Shown here: positions 40,923-51,140 of the stretch, one piece after another | Position numbering within the stretch: position 1 is the first letter of the stretch | Layout of the letters: the number at the start of each line of letters is the position of its first letter | Origin: Lepidonotus clava | Taxonomy: Eukaryota > Annelida > Polychaeta > Phyllodocida > Polynoidae | Direction of reading: 5' to 3' | DNA: 64,000 bases | Assembly: GCA_936440205.1 (NCBI GenBank) | Contig: OW387136.1 | Span: forward strand, 55,355,718 to 55,419,717 | Made by a program: the position numbers and the translations under genes | The notes under the pieces: model-generated | Databases searched by the model: none | What the model saw: the letters and a program-made list of their open reading frames with translations, nothing else | What the model was told of the DNA's origin: nothing

Positions 40923-43900
40923 CTGGAAAAGATCAAAGATAAAAAAGTTAGTGTCACTTGGAACATTTTATGAAAGGGTTTAGTGATGTTCAGTGATAGG
41001 GGATTACTGAGTGTAGTGTCCAAAGCCAATGATGTTTTCCTACTTTTGTAGGATTTCCTTTTTTATCAAAAAAAAAGAAAAAAAAGGAAAAGTGTTAAAA
41101 TCCGTACATTTTTCTGTCAAACACTTATTGCCCCACTGCTTTAGTAAATTATGAGCTTAACATTTGATTGGGAATGGATTAAAATGGTATTCTTCAGTTT
41201 CCTACTCTACTGTACACAGGATATAGAAAACAAAGTCTCTGGCATATCCCTAGTTGCAAAATAAGGAATTACTCTGATTAGAAAAAACAGCATAGTCATA
41301 GTTATAGTTCCTACACAGGAGTAGGAAACTTGATATTTTATTTGTTTAGACAATATTTTGCTTCTAACTGAACTTCCAACCACCAATGGCATATATAAAG
41401 TTGTTATAGGGTATGCAAATTCTAATATTAACATATTTCCTACAATTTGATGGTGGGGGAGTGGCATCTCTGGTACCTCAGTTGGTAGGGTGCCTGCTTA
41501 GAGTATGGGAGGTTGTTGGTTCAAATCCCAGCCAGTTCACACCAAAGGCTAAATGCCTTAAAATGGTAGTGGTTGCTGCTTACTCAGTGTGAGGTTTGAA
41601 CCATGAAACATGACTGGTTGGCTCAGTGTAAGTATGTGATTAGGTGGGGTATCATGTGGGTCTATAGCAGGGGCGGATTCCAGGAATTCTAGAAAGGGGG
41701 GTGTAATATTAAAAAAGTCACGGATAAAGGATTATTGATGGGTAATTGGTCATCTATGGGTAAAGGGATATCAAGTGGTAAAGGATTATTGATGTGTAAA
41801 TGCTCATCGATGTGTAATTGGTCATAGATAGGTAAATGGTTATCAATTGGTAAATGGTTATCAATGGGCAAATGGTTATCAATGGGCAAATGGTTATCAA
41901 TGGGTAAAGGGTTATCGGTGGGATAATGCTATGGTTGAATGGTAATCAATGGGTTAATGGTTTCAAATGGGTGAAACATAATAACTTTGACTTAAGTGGT
42001 TATCAATGTACTGAAGGAACATTATTCTCATAGGTCTGTTTGTAGACCTTAGTTAAGCCCCATACCCACTAGGCGATTTTATCGTCACTGGGCGACGGGC
42101 AAAGGGCAGAATGAGCATCGTCATCGCCAGCCGACTGTCATATCAACCAATTTTGATATTTTTCTGGTGATTTGCCCAGCGATTTTTCTAGCGATTCTGT
42201 TGGCCTTGGCCGTCACCAAGAACTGACACCATACCCACGGGGAATTGCCCAGCGATCACAATCGCTGGCCAACTGTCGCCCACCAATTATGTAACCCCAA
42301 GTGGTCGCCAGTCGACCGTCGCTGGTAAAATCGCCTAGTGGGTATGGGCTTTAAGGATTTGTTTCATATATATATTCTAAAAGACATGAAAACCGACTGT
42401 TGGAGTTAGATGGAAACTGATTGTATCAAGATAACCCAGGATAAATAAATTTAGATCATATAAAGAAAAGAGTAAAGGGTCATTGATGGGTAAATGGTTT
42501 TCAATTGATAAAGGTTTATCGATGGGTAATTGGTCATCAATTGGTAAAGGGATATCAAGTGGTAAAGGATTATTGATGTGTAAATGCTCATCGATGTGTA
42601 AATGGTCATAGATAGGTAAATGGTTATCAATGGGTAAATGGTTATCAATGGGTAAATGGTTATCAATGGGCAAATGGTTATCAATGGGTAAAGGGTTATC
42701 GATGGGATAATGCTATGGTTGAATGGTAATCAATGGGTTAATGGTTTCAAATGGGTGAAACATAATAACTTTGACTTAAATGGTTATCAATGTACTGAAG
42801 GAACATTACTCTCATAGGTCTGTTTGTAGACCTTAGTTAACAACTTATTTGATATATTGTTAAAGACATAAAAAACCGACTGCTGGAGTTAGATGAAAAC
42901 TGATTGTATCGAGATAACCCAGGATAAATAAATTGAAATTAAAAGGAAAAAACAGAGTAAAGTCATTACTGGTCAAATGGTTATTGCTGGTCAAATGGTT
43001 ATTGCTGGTCAAATGGTTATTGCTGGTCAAATGGTTATTGCTGGTCAAATGGTTATTGATGGTCAAATGGTTATTGCTGGTCAAATGGTTATTGCTGGTC
43101 AAATGGTTATTGATGGTCAAATGGTTATTGCTGGTCAAATGGTTATTGATCGATAAATGGTCATCAATGGTTAATGAGCTATCAATGGGAAAATGGTTAT
43201 CTATGGGTAAATAGTCATTGATGGGTCAATGTTGATCAATAGATAAGTGATCATCCATAGGTAAAGGGTTATTCATGGGTAAAGGGTTATCTATGGGTAA
43301 AGTTTCATTGGTGGGTAAATAGTCACCAAAGGGTGAACCATAAAAACCTTGACCTTTTATCATGTTATGGAACATAGCTTCAGAAAAGGAATACGTCACA
43401 CCCTGATAGGTTTGGACCAGTGACCTATCACACAGACACCATACATACATCTGAGCCACCAACAATCCAAATTATAAGGCTTTATAAGACTGTTTCGTTA
43501 TAACTTTCTCAATTCATATTATGTGGTTTATCCTATTGAAAGTAGTATAATTAATAAGGATATTATAGTACATTGACGTCCCCTTTAATATAATGACAGG
43601 AAATTAGCTCAATTTTCTTTTACAGCAATTATGTATGTCGGTAGGAATCTTGGCAACCACTATGGTGATAAGAGCTGTATCTACCCTAACGTTTGACATT
43701 ATAAGCTTGGATGCACACCGCCAAGCTGAGAGGTACATCGACTCATCATACACACGATGTTCACTCTCCACTGTACCAATGACCTTGGCTTCTTTTTTTT
43801 CTCCCCCCCCCCCCCCCACCACCACCTATTTCTACGTTCATAACTGGTGATGTAGGACCCTAGTCTTGCACAATGGGGAGGGGGGGGGGGGTGCCATCAC

Positions 43901-44233
43901 CCCCTCATCCACAGAGGAAATATTTCAAAAAAAAGTTCCACCTTCCTTTAAGATTTCAATGTAATAACCCTAAAAATATTTAAAGAAAATTTTGAAAAAT
44001 TCCACTTGGGAACCTCCCCACCCCCACAGCAGAACCTGTATACGACCTGAATGCCCTAAAACACCTACCAAGTAGTTGTGCGCCGGCCGGTGGAAGGGGT
44101 AGAGTTTGATGGCCCCGGCCATGAAGTAGAACAGTCCGAGGGGGATCCGCACCCACCGCATGTCCCGCCCCATGACGGTACTGGACGGGTGGGTCGTTGG
44201 TTTGAACAACCAGTCTCCTTGGTTACGGAGCAT
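40386..44233 (-). CDS. TMEM35/DoxX-like four-helix membrane protein, whole gene span
   Basis: Two coding exons on the minus strand: 44233-44069 and 40922-40386, joined in phase 0 (HNYL|AMKFMEYAL), 233 residues from Met 44233 or 213 from Met 44173. Hydrophobic segments in order: IPLGLFYFMAGAIKLYP, then LYLTAIGAAETLMGLLLAFS, CLGLMVIMVGATQTVI and VVCFCVLLWVL. The first resembles the TMEM35A (NACHO) start LGLFFVFMGTIKLTP, and IGAAETLMGLLLAFSP resembles IGALEVACGIVMTLVP. TMEM35A is an ER chaperone for nicotinic receptors; that role here is only inferred. The hydrophilic tail is unusual (see finding). The gene is convergent with FAM228. A first non-coding exon cannot be excluded. Confidence 0.8.
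40470..40690 (-). repeat. ~110-bp coding tandem duplication in the TMEM35-like tail
   Basis: Both copies contain, on the plus strand, CTTCTGGTCTG, TTGTCTGCTCCAC, TGCGCAGGACCCAGAGCAGG and ACAGAAGCAGA. The offset at the shared CAGAAGCAGA word is 110 bases, not a multiple of three. Confidence 0.9.
41455..41665 (+). mobile_element. tRNA-derived SINE, third family
   Basis: Head with GGTACCTCAGTTGGTAGGGT (box A type) and GGTTCAAATCCC (box B), then ACACCAAAGGCTAAATGCC, GGTTGGCTCAGTGTAAGTAT and GGTGGGGTATCATGTG. Followed directly by a GGGGCGGATTCCAGG fragment of the G-run MITE family at 41668-41700. Lies in the TMEM35-like intron. Confidence 0.65.
41715..43320 (+). repeat. 18-bp minisatellite inside a ~490-bp higher-order repeat
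   Basis: Units of the type GGTAAATGGTTATCAATG (18 bases) run at 41720-41935 and 42470-42715, and a homogenised version GGTCAAATGGTTATTGCT at 42961-43160. The spacers (GCTATGGTTGAATGGTAATC to CTGTTTGTAGACCTTAGTTA, and AACCGACTG...GATAACCCAGGATAAATAAA) are shared between successive segments, showing a ~490-base higher-order unit. ORFs with HxP/LLVKWL-type repeats on either strand come only from the 18-base period. Confidence 0.9.
42057..42350. mobile_element. MITE with TTAA target duplication, ~24-bp inverted ends
   Basis: Left end GCCCCATACCCACTAGGCGA-TTTTA and right end the inverse of AGCCCATACCCACTAGGCGA-TTTTA, flanked by TTAA at 42053-42056 and 42351-42354. 294 bases, no ORF, interior rich in GGCGA/TCGCC words. 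It interrupts one unit of the higher-order repeat; the neighbouring unit at about 42835 keeps the empty site with a single TTAA. Confidence 0.9.
43321..44068. other. TMEM35-like intron, right part
   Basis: No exon supported. Long C run at 43803-43817, G run at 43879-43890. Confidence 0.5.
44069..44233 (-). CDS. TMEM35/DoxX-like protein, exon 1
   Basis: Minus-strand exon ending in phase 0 at donor TACTTG|GTAGGT. The first ATG in frame is at 44233 (MLRNQGDWLF); a second at 44173 (MGRDMRWVRI) lies just before the first membrane helix and fits the family's usual short N-terminus better. Contains the LGLFYFMAGAIKLYP motif. Confidence 0.75.
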
Positions 44234-44269
44234 TGGATGTTTCACCTAGCTCCTGGATGATCAAATGTT

Positions 44270-44325
44270 CTGAGAAGGTAGAGACCATGCCCCTACACTT
44301 TTATCGAGGCACGTGTTGTTTTAAG
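44270..44325 (-). mobile_element. Reversed SINE remnant
   Basis: Its reverse complement (CTCGATAAAAGTGTAGGGGC, then ATGGTCTCTACCTTCTCAG) matches the body of the SINE at 38983-39342. It sits just upstream of the TMEM35-like start. Confidence 0.6.
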
Positions 44326-44340
44326 ATGGTGTCCCACAGG

Positions 44341-45302
44341 CAGCAGCCGATGGCACTAGGCATTCGATAACCCTGTCGTTGACCACACGGAGGACGTCAA
44401 ATACCACAGCAGCAGGACAGAGATGTGAACCGCTAAACTTCAGATGACGACGTCAACACTGTACCACTGCTACCACAGCTCCCTTCTCCACACAGGCCTA
44501 ATGCGCCCCTTATTAAATACACCTCTTATTTACACCTACAGGAGACTACCATTAGGTAATGGGGGGGGGGGGTGTAGATATGGTCATGCTCCACATAATT
44601 GCTCAAATTTTTGTCGCAAGCCACATATAATGATGAACAGTTGCGTGAACAACCCGGGGGGGGGGGGGGAGACACTTGGGCTTGAATAGGTACCGACTAC
44701 CAAACAGCGGTGAACTACATCCATAGAAGAATATGAGAACAATAACATTAAATTCTGCCTCATTGATACTTTATTTTACAAAAACAAACTAATAGACTGT
44801 TATCAGAAGTATTCCGTAGCAGTTTTGGGGATTTCTGTATATTTCCTGGTATTGACAGACCCTGGTTTCTGGGGGTGGTGATCTGTGTTTCCCAAAAAGA
44901 AGAGGTGGTCAACTAAAATTTAGGAGCAGTCAGTCACAAAAAGCAGGGGCGGTAGTTTGGCAGTGGGGAGTAACCTACAAAGAGTCAGTGCCCCCCCCCC
45001 CCCCCCCCCAACAGGTGTAAAGCCTATACACCGCAGCCGGCGTCTGTCCCACCCCATACCCCCACGGAGGGGGAGGGTATTGGTCCCATAGGACGCCTCC
45101 AGATGGGGACTAATTAAACAGAGATGGATCAGGCCCTAAAATCTGAAGGAGTTCCTGGTAAATCAAGAGGGATCCATGCAAAAGTGAGGGGGTTCTGACT
45201 CGTTATTTTGATAATAAAAAAATCTCTATATTCGTACTAAAATTATAAACTTTGGGAAATCTAAGGGGGTTCTATGACACCCTCGGAATTCCCCCTAGGT
45301 AC
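44341..45302. other. Intergenic, homopolymer-rich
   Basis: Upstream region of the TMEM35-like gene; G runs at 44561 and 44656 and a C run at 44992-45009. The block 45120-45300 ending CCCCCTAGGTACGCCACTG looks like a transposon end. No gene supported. Confidence 0.45.
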
Positions 45303-45486
45303 GCCACTGTGGATCCATGAATTTTGAAAAGGACGGCGGGTGGGGGGATGCTATAGTAAATTTTCTGCCGGGGCCTTCTGTGCCCATGAACTTTACATTA
45401 CAAAAATTAAATTCGGGACAAAAGGGGAGGGGGGGGGGGGGGCGCCAAGAACGCCCCCCCCCCCCTTCATTTAAATCTGCGCCCGT
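45303..45486. mobile_element. MITE-like element, GGATCC/G-run family
   Basis: Left end CCACTGTGGATCCATGAATT followed by TTGAAAAGG; right end TTAAATCTGCGCCCG; G and C runs inside. Confidence 0.5.
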
Positions 45487-45691
45487 TAAATACCCCTCAT
45501 ACCTACTCCTACGGGACACAGACCTTAGGCCGGGGAGTGTGGGGGGGGGGGGGGGGGGGGGGGGTAAAAAGGTTGTTGGCTCTATAGCCGCGTGCAGCTG
45601 CAGTGATTCACAGTTGCGGTGAAAACAGGTGAAAAAGTATAAATATCCCCCCCCCCCGATATATTCCACAGATTTTCTTTTTTTTTAATCT

Positions 45692-45856
45692 GCAGATGGG
45701 CGAATCCAGGGATTATCGAAAGAGGGCGGGGGGGGGGGGTACTGTACAGATTTCCTCAAAAACCCTTTGGGTCCGAGAATTTTACATTGAATAATTTAAT
45801 ATTTGGCCAAATATAGGGGGGTGCAAGCCTTCTACGTTACCTTAAGTCCGCCACTG
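45692..45856. mobile_element. MITE-like element, GGATCC/G-run family
   Basis: Left GATGGGCGAATCCAGGGATT then ATCGAAAGAGGG; right end ACCTTAAGTCCGCCACTGTA. Its right end touches the 5' break of the serpin pseudogene. Confidence 0.6.
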
Positions 45857-45864
45857 TATACATG

Positions 45865-46315
45865 TTGTACGTAAAGAAAGAGATGAGTATGTTTATAATA
45901 CTGCCAAGCAAAGATGGTAGCCTGGCCGACCTTGAGAAGAAGGTGACAGCCGACACCCTCTCACACCTCACGGCAGAGATGGGTGAGGGGGAGGTGTTTC
46001 TGAGTAAGTTCAAACTGGAGCACCAGTTCAGTGTCAAGGATATGTTGGTGGCCAAGCGAGGCATGCGAGACTTCTTCACGGATGGATGGCACGAGGTCAC
46101 TGTACGCATCGGATGTAGTGCACAAGGCCTTTATTGAGGTGAATGAGAAGGGGTCTGAGGCTGTGGCTGCTACAAGCATCCCCTGCTGTCTGTCTGATGA
46201 TATGCCCAAACGCAAGGACTTCATTGCAGTCCACCCCTTCCTCTTCTTCATCAGGGATAACCGTTCCAAGGGGATCCTCTTCATGGGCAGGCTGGCAAAT
46301 CCTGTCCAAGACTAA
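45865..46315 (+). pseudogene. Serpin pseudogene, C-terminal part only
   Basis: Serpins are serine/cysteine protease inhibitors. The first frame (45865-46080) reads MSMFIILPSKDGSLADLEKK and KFKLEHQFSVKDMLVAKRGM, the typical serpin sheet and shutter-side region. The second frame (from about 46085) reads DGTRSLYASDVVHKAFIEVN, then EKGSEAVAATSIPCCLSDDM (hinge and reactive-centre loop) and DFIAVHPFLFFIRDNRSKGI, LFMGRLANP, the serpin signature and C-terminus, then stop at 46315. A small deletion near 46080 shifts the frame, and everything before the first 45865 codons is missing, the break coinciding with a MITE end. About 150 of ~380 residues remain, in one intron-free piece. Host gene remnant, not expressed as a working inhibitor. 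Confidence 0.88.
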
Positions 46316-46647
46316 TCCTGTCCAAGGCTATTCTCTGCCTAAATACAGCTGGACCTTTTCAAAAAGAGGAGGCACCCTAATGTGACATGTATTGGCAACC
46401 CTTCTAGAGGCCTGAATTTTACATTAAATATTTGATATTTGATCCAAAAGGTGGGACAGGCATCCCTAGTGCTACCTTCTAATTTCATCCCTGTTTAAAG
46501 CATTGGTGGAAATAAATAAGGTTTATAGTTCTCTTACGTTGGAACTTTACCACAGCAAATTTACAGGCCCTCAGATCTTCTCTTATATCTATACCAAAGA
46601 CTTTTAGTGCGATCTATTCCAGTGGGTCGCTTATTTTTCTTAATGTC
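46316..46647. other. Intergenic, nothing recognised
   Basis: No gene. The last ~50 bases (GGGTCGCTTATTTTTCTTAA) belong to the dispersed ACAAGCGACA repeat, inverted. Confidence 0.45.
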
Positions 46648-46651
46648 CCCT

Positions 46652-47572
46652 TGTAAGATATCCAGACCCACAACCCCTTTTCCTCAGTGTCCTAATCTGG
46701 TTTCTAAATGAATAAGATTAAAGTCTGACTCCATTATAATTATCTGACTCCATTAGTTTAATCTGACTCCAAAGAAACATAAATCCAAAATAGCATAATA
46801 TAATTTTGAGTACTTCCTGTCCAGGTAATTCCCATGAGTTAATCAACTCTAAACAAACAATTATGACTCCAATTCATAAACCTACCTCAAATATACTGGA
46901 TCCAGAAGGTTGGGGATAATTTGGAATAATTGTCCCTGGGGTAAGGTAGGGTAAGGGGATGAGTAAGGAATAGGTAAGGGGGAGGGGGACCCTGCCCCTC
47001 CTGGCTGGGGTACCCAGGAGAGGAGGAATGACGGTCACACAACAAGTAAGTACTGGGTACGAATGACCGACGATTTGGAGATAGCTCTCCGCTTTTATTC
47101 CCAAAATTATCAGTTTCATAATGGTCCATTGATATTGCCAAAGGGGCAGAAGTCCCACCAGGCGGCCGGGCCGTTCGTGAACAGTCCATGGGGGCACAAT
47201 ATAAACTCTCAGAAGGTTATCCAAAGCCAGCTGTACACTATTATCCTGTGCTGGTACTGGCCACCAGTAACAATGTTTTTAGAAAGTTTACTGTAGAGTT
47301 CTTATCTGCTGCGTGATCGAGCGGCCTATGTCCTTGCCCTTTGGATGATATGTGAGTGTTATTACACAATGGTCATTCGACTATCCACGTGAAATATCTT
47401 TATATGTTCTAGGACCAATATGACTATACAAATTATAATTAATATGATTGGTATCATAATCATCAATTATACAGAATGGTAACAATAATGTAAACAAATT
47501 ATCAATATTCTTTTATATATGTGACACACTTGATCACAGAATGTGGCCAAGCCAATTAGTATTATTTTTACA
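46652..47572 (-). repeat. LTR of the non-autonomous element (3' on its own strand)
   Basis: Contains on the minus strand TTTATATTG (near 47205) as a possible promoter box. The 116- and 100-codon ORFs inside it are duplicated with the LTR and show no recognisable domain. Confidence 0.8.
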
Positions 47573-48390
47573 TTACTTCATATTCCAAGATCAAAACACA
47601 ATTTAATAATTAAATTTTGATTGTGATCATAAAAAAGACATAAAAATAATAGAATTGGCAGGCAGCAAGATTTACAGGCCATCAATATGCTCAAGACAAT
47701 TGCATGAACTTCAGATTAGCACAGAATATATGTAAATACAGGTAAACCTCTATTTTGTGAATTACCTCTGAGATATCATTTACAAACATCAAATGTAAAC
47801 AAAATATGTCACCTTATAAATACCTTCCAAAGACCCGACTAATAAAGACTCAATCAGAGCAGGCCCAGATCTAGAGAAAAAGGGGGGAGGCTATTCATCG
47901 ATATCTATTTACCAAAGTCAAGACCCTCCATGATCAGCCTTCATGTGGGGATCCTTTTCTTGACTTTGGAAATTGGAAACATGTATGGAGGGGGGGTGCA
48001 TCAGGAAGGTCAAGGAAGTTCCCTAAATCTGGACCGGGCCTGTTAAGTATTTACAACAATATTTATGCAGTTCCTGGCCAATACTTAAAAAACAATATAC
48101 CTAGGGTAGTGATCCAAAATTGAACCTCACACATCAAAACATTATGAGCAGATCTCTAACCGCTTGTTAGGAATAGGTCATCATAATAATTGAGTGGAGT
48201 GTTACAACTTTCCTACCAACAACAACAAAAATTACCCTGGCCTCAAAATCCTGGAACTGCATCCATGTTTGCCCTAGTCACCTTCACTGACTAATAATAC
48301 CCTGGATAATGCTTCCATATCCAAACACCATAACTTGGCAATTTTCTATGTAAAGGGGGTCCTTCCGACTGCCCTTATAACCCTGAAGGA

Positions 48391-48835
48391 AACCATACCC
48401 AAAGGGAGCCCTTGCTCTAACCTTTGAATATAAATAAGCAACCAGGGGAGTTCACCCAACTTCTACCCTTAAGGTAAATAACTGACCATATACATAAACC
48501 AGTATAGGGGAGTTCCATCTAACTACAACCCTATAATGAACCATACCCAAAAGGAGTCCTTGCTGTAACCTTTGAATATAAACAAGCAACCAGGGGAGTT
48601 CACCCAACTTCTACCCTTAAGGTCAATAACTGACCATATACATAAATCAGTATAGGGGAGTTCCATCTAACTACAACCCTATAATGAACCATACCCAAAG
48701 GGAGTCCTTGCTCTAACCTTTGAATATAAATAAGCAACCAGGGGAGTTCACCCAACTTCTACCCTTAAGGTCAATAACTGACCATCTACCAGTATAGGGG
48801 AGTTCCATTCTAACTACCACCCTATAATGGTCATC
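48391..48835. repeat. 148-bp tandem repeat, three copies, inside the LTR element
   Basis: AACCATACCCAAA recurs at 48391, 48539 and 48687, followed each time by CTCTAACCTTTGAATATAAA-like sequence and CAGTATAGGGGAGTTCCAT. Confidence 0.9.
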
Positions 48836-49479
48836 TCATGAACCTATATACTGACCAGTTCCTGGGACCAATGAAATAATATAAATGGGGAGGAGCCCTG
48901 ATTGGCACACTCTCTATCCATTATGTTAAGGGAGTCACTAACTACCACCTCCCTTACATTTGGCTAATCAGAGACAGGCCCTATTTGGCCCATGTCGGCC
49001 CTCTGAGGCCACTGTCAGTGCTCAGTATATGAATACTTCCTACCATAAAGTAGATAAACATGATAATACAACAAACAAGAACATGATATAACAACCGCTG
49101 TGCATATTTCTCTAGTGATAACATGGCCCGGCAGCTTTTATCAGCTCACCTTAATGCCTCCAGACTAGACATGAACCGTTCATCTATTATAGCACAGCGA
49201 GATAATGATATGTCTTTGGGCAGCGGTCATATGCCTACTATAAGGCAAAACCTTTGCATACAGTTAGTCAGGAATTACAGGTACAGGTAGGCTAGGAGGG
49301 TATCACTAACCTAACAAACAAACAATATCTGATTCCCTTCAGTAATCACAATGATATCTAAGAATCTGATAGAAATCTCCCGACAAAGCCTACTGTACCA
49401 TACCTCAACACTGCGGAAACCCCTGCCGACTCTGTGGACACTGTAGACCCTCAGTGTAGGCTGCTGATCCTCAGTGGAC

Positions 49480-49690
49480 GGTGCTGACCCTTAGAAGATG
49501 GTGCCGACCCTAAGGGGACAGTGCAGGCACTCAGGAGACGCTGCAGACCCTCAGGGGAACGTGCTGAACTTCAGTGGACAGTGCTGACCGTCAGGAGATG
49601 CTGCAGACTCTCAGGTGATGCCGCTGACCCTTAGGTGATGCCGCTGACCCTCAGGGGACGCTGCTGGCAGTCAGTGTCCCTCAGTGGGCT
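49480..49690. repeat. ~23-bp degenerate GC-rich minisatellite inside the LTR element
   Basis: CCCTCAGGGGACGCTGCTGA-type units, about nine, poorly conserved. Confidence 0.7.
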
Positions 49691-50081
49691 CTGCCTTCAA
49701 TGTGGGGGCCGACGACTCAATGTGGGGGCAGGGAGCGGATAAGGTTGTCGTACCTGTCCCTCTGAGTCTGTGATTGTCAGCCAGTCCTGAGGCTAGGACT
49801 GTCTGAACGCAGCCCGGACCGTCCTACTCATGCTGGGGCCGTTCTCCTGATGCCGGGACTGACCCTGATATCTTATCAGAAGATAGTGGTCGCTGTAGTT
49901 GGCTTAGGTCCATTGTGAGGTGCCCGTGATAAGGCTGGTGTTTGTGTCATGTACCACTGACTGTAACTTGTGTGTAACCAGAGGAAATGGGTTCTAACTT
50001 TTGGGTCTAATTAGGGTTATTCTCAGAAGGTGGGTGCCTTTTCTATTTTTTTTAGAAAATAATCACGTCGGGGTAAACCAC

Positions 50082-51002
50082 TGTAAATTATCCAGACCCA
50101 CAACCCCTTTTCCTCAGTATACTGATCTGGTTTCTAAATGAATAAGATTAAAGTCTGACTCCATTATAATTATCTGACTCCATTAGTTTAATCTGACTCC
50201 AAAGAAACATAAATCCAAAATAGCATAATATAATTTTGAGTACTTCCTGTCCAGGTAATTCCCATGAGTTAATCAACTCTAAACAAACAATTATGACTCC
50301 AATTCATAAACCTACCTCAAATATACTGGATCCAGAAGGTTGGGGATAATTTGGAATAATTGTCCCTGGGGTAAGGTAGGGTAAGGGGATGAGTAAGGAA
50401 TAGGTAAGGGGGAGGGGGACCCTGCCCCTCCTGGCTGGGGTACCCAGGAGAGGAGGAATGACGGTCACACAACAAGTAAGTACTGGGTACGAATGACCGA
50501 CGATTTGGAGATAGCTCTCCGCTTTTATTCCCAAAATTATCAGTTTCATAATGGTCCATTGATATTGCCAAAGGGGCAGAAGTCCCACCAGGCGGCCGGG
50601 CCGTTCGTGAACAGTCCATGGGGGCACAATATAAACTCTCAGAAGGTTATCCAAAGCCAGCTGTACACTATTATCCTGTGCTGGTACTGGCCACCAGTAA
50701 CAATGTTTTTAGAAAGTTTACTGTAGAGTTCTTATCTGCTGCGTGATCGAGCGGCCTATGTCCTTGCCCTTTGGATGATATGTGAGTGTTATTACACAAT
50801 GGTCATTCGACTATCCACGTGAAATATCTTTATATGTTCTAGGACCAATATGACTATACAAATTATAATTAATATGATTGGTATCATAATCATCAATTAT
50901 ACAGAATGGTAACAATAATGTAAACAAATTATCAATATTCTTTTATATATGTGACACACTTGATCACAGAATGTGGCCAAGCCAATTAGTATTATTTTTA
51001 CA
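50082..51002 (-). repeat. LTR of the non-autonomous element (5' on its own strand)
   Basis: Near-identical to 46652-47572; differences cluster close to its inner edge. The primer-site-like sequence follows after one base. Confidence 0.8.
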
Positions 51003-51140
51003 CCCTGTCAAATTTAAGAAATGGCAATGTAGCCATGTTGATTCTTTGAAAACCCCATGTCACATGTCACTAAGGCCTATGTCGAATGTCGAATTTAAGA
51101 AATGCCCCTGTCGCCATGTCAATTTCTAGGGGTCTAGGGC
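51003..51140. repeat. Dispersed repeat (TGTCGAATTTAAGAA family) into which the LTR element inserted
   Basis: GTCAAATTTAAGAAATGGCA, TGTCACATGTCACTAAGGCC and CGAATTTAAGAAATGCCCCT match blocks at 14830-16160. The left flank of the LTR element (TTCTTAATGTCCCCT) is the other half of the same repeat. Confidence 0.6.

Larger units (their letters stand above)
46652..51002 (-). mobile_element. Non-autonomous LTR retrotransposon (LARD/TRIM-like), looks structurally whole
   Basis: Two 921-base direct repeats (46652-47572 and 50082-51002), nearly identical, bound a 2.5-kb non-coding interior. Read on the minus strand each LTR starts TGTAAAA and ends TTACA. The whole is flanked by CCCT at 46648-46651 and 51003-51006. 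One base inside the 5' LTR (minus orientation) is a primer-site-like TGGTTTACCCCGACGTGATT (50061-50080), close to the tRNA-Trp primer site known from Rous sarcoma virus. No gag or pol is present and no clear polypurine tract is seen. The few LTR differences indicate a young insertion. Confidence 0.8.

Noticed and set aside
42860-43214. ORFs with repeated LLVKWL or SNNHLT units
   Set aside because: They reflect the 18-bp minisatellite and are open in several frames on both strands.
46874-47224. A 116-codon minus-strand ORF, present again at 50304-50654
   Set aside because: It lies wholly inside the LTR of the non-autonomous element and is duplicated with it; no domain and no supporting composition.
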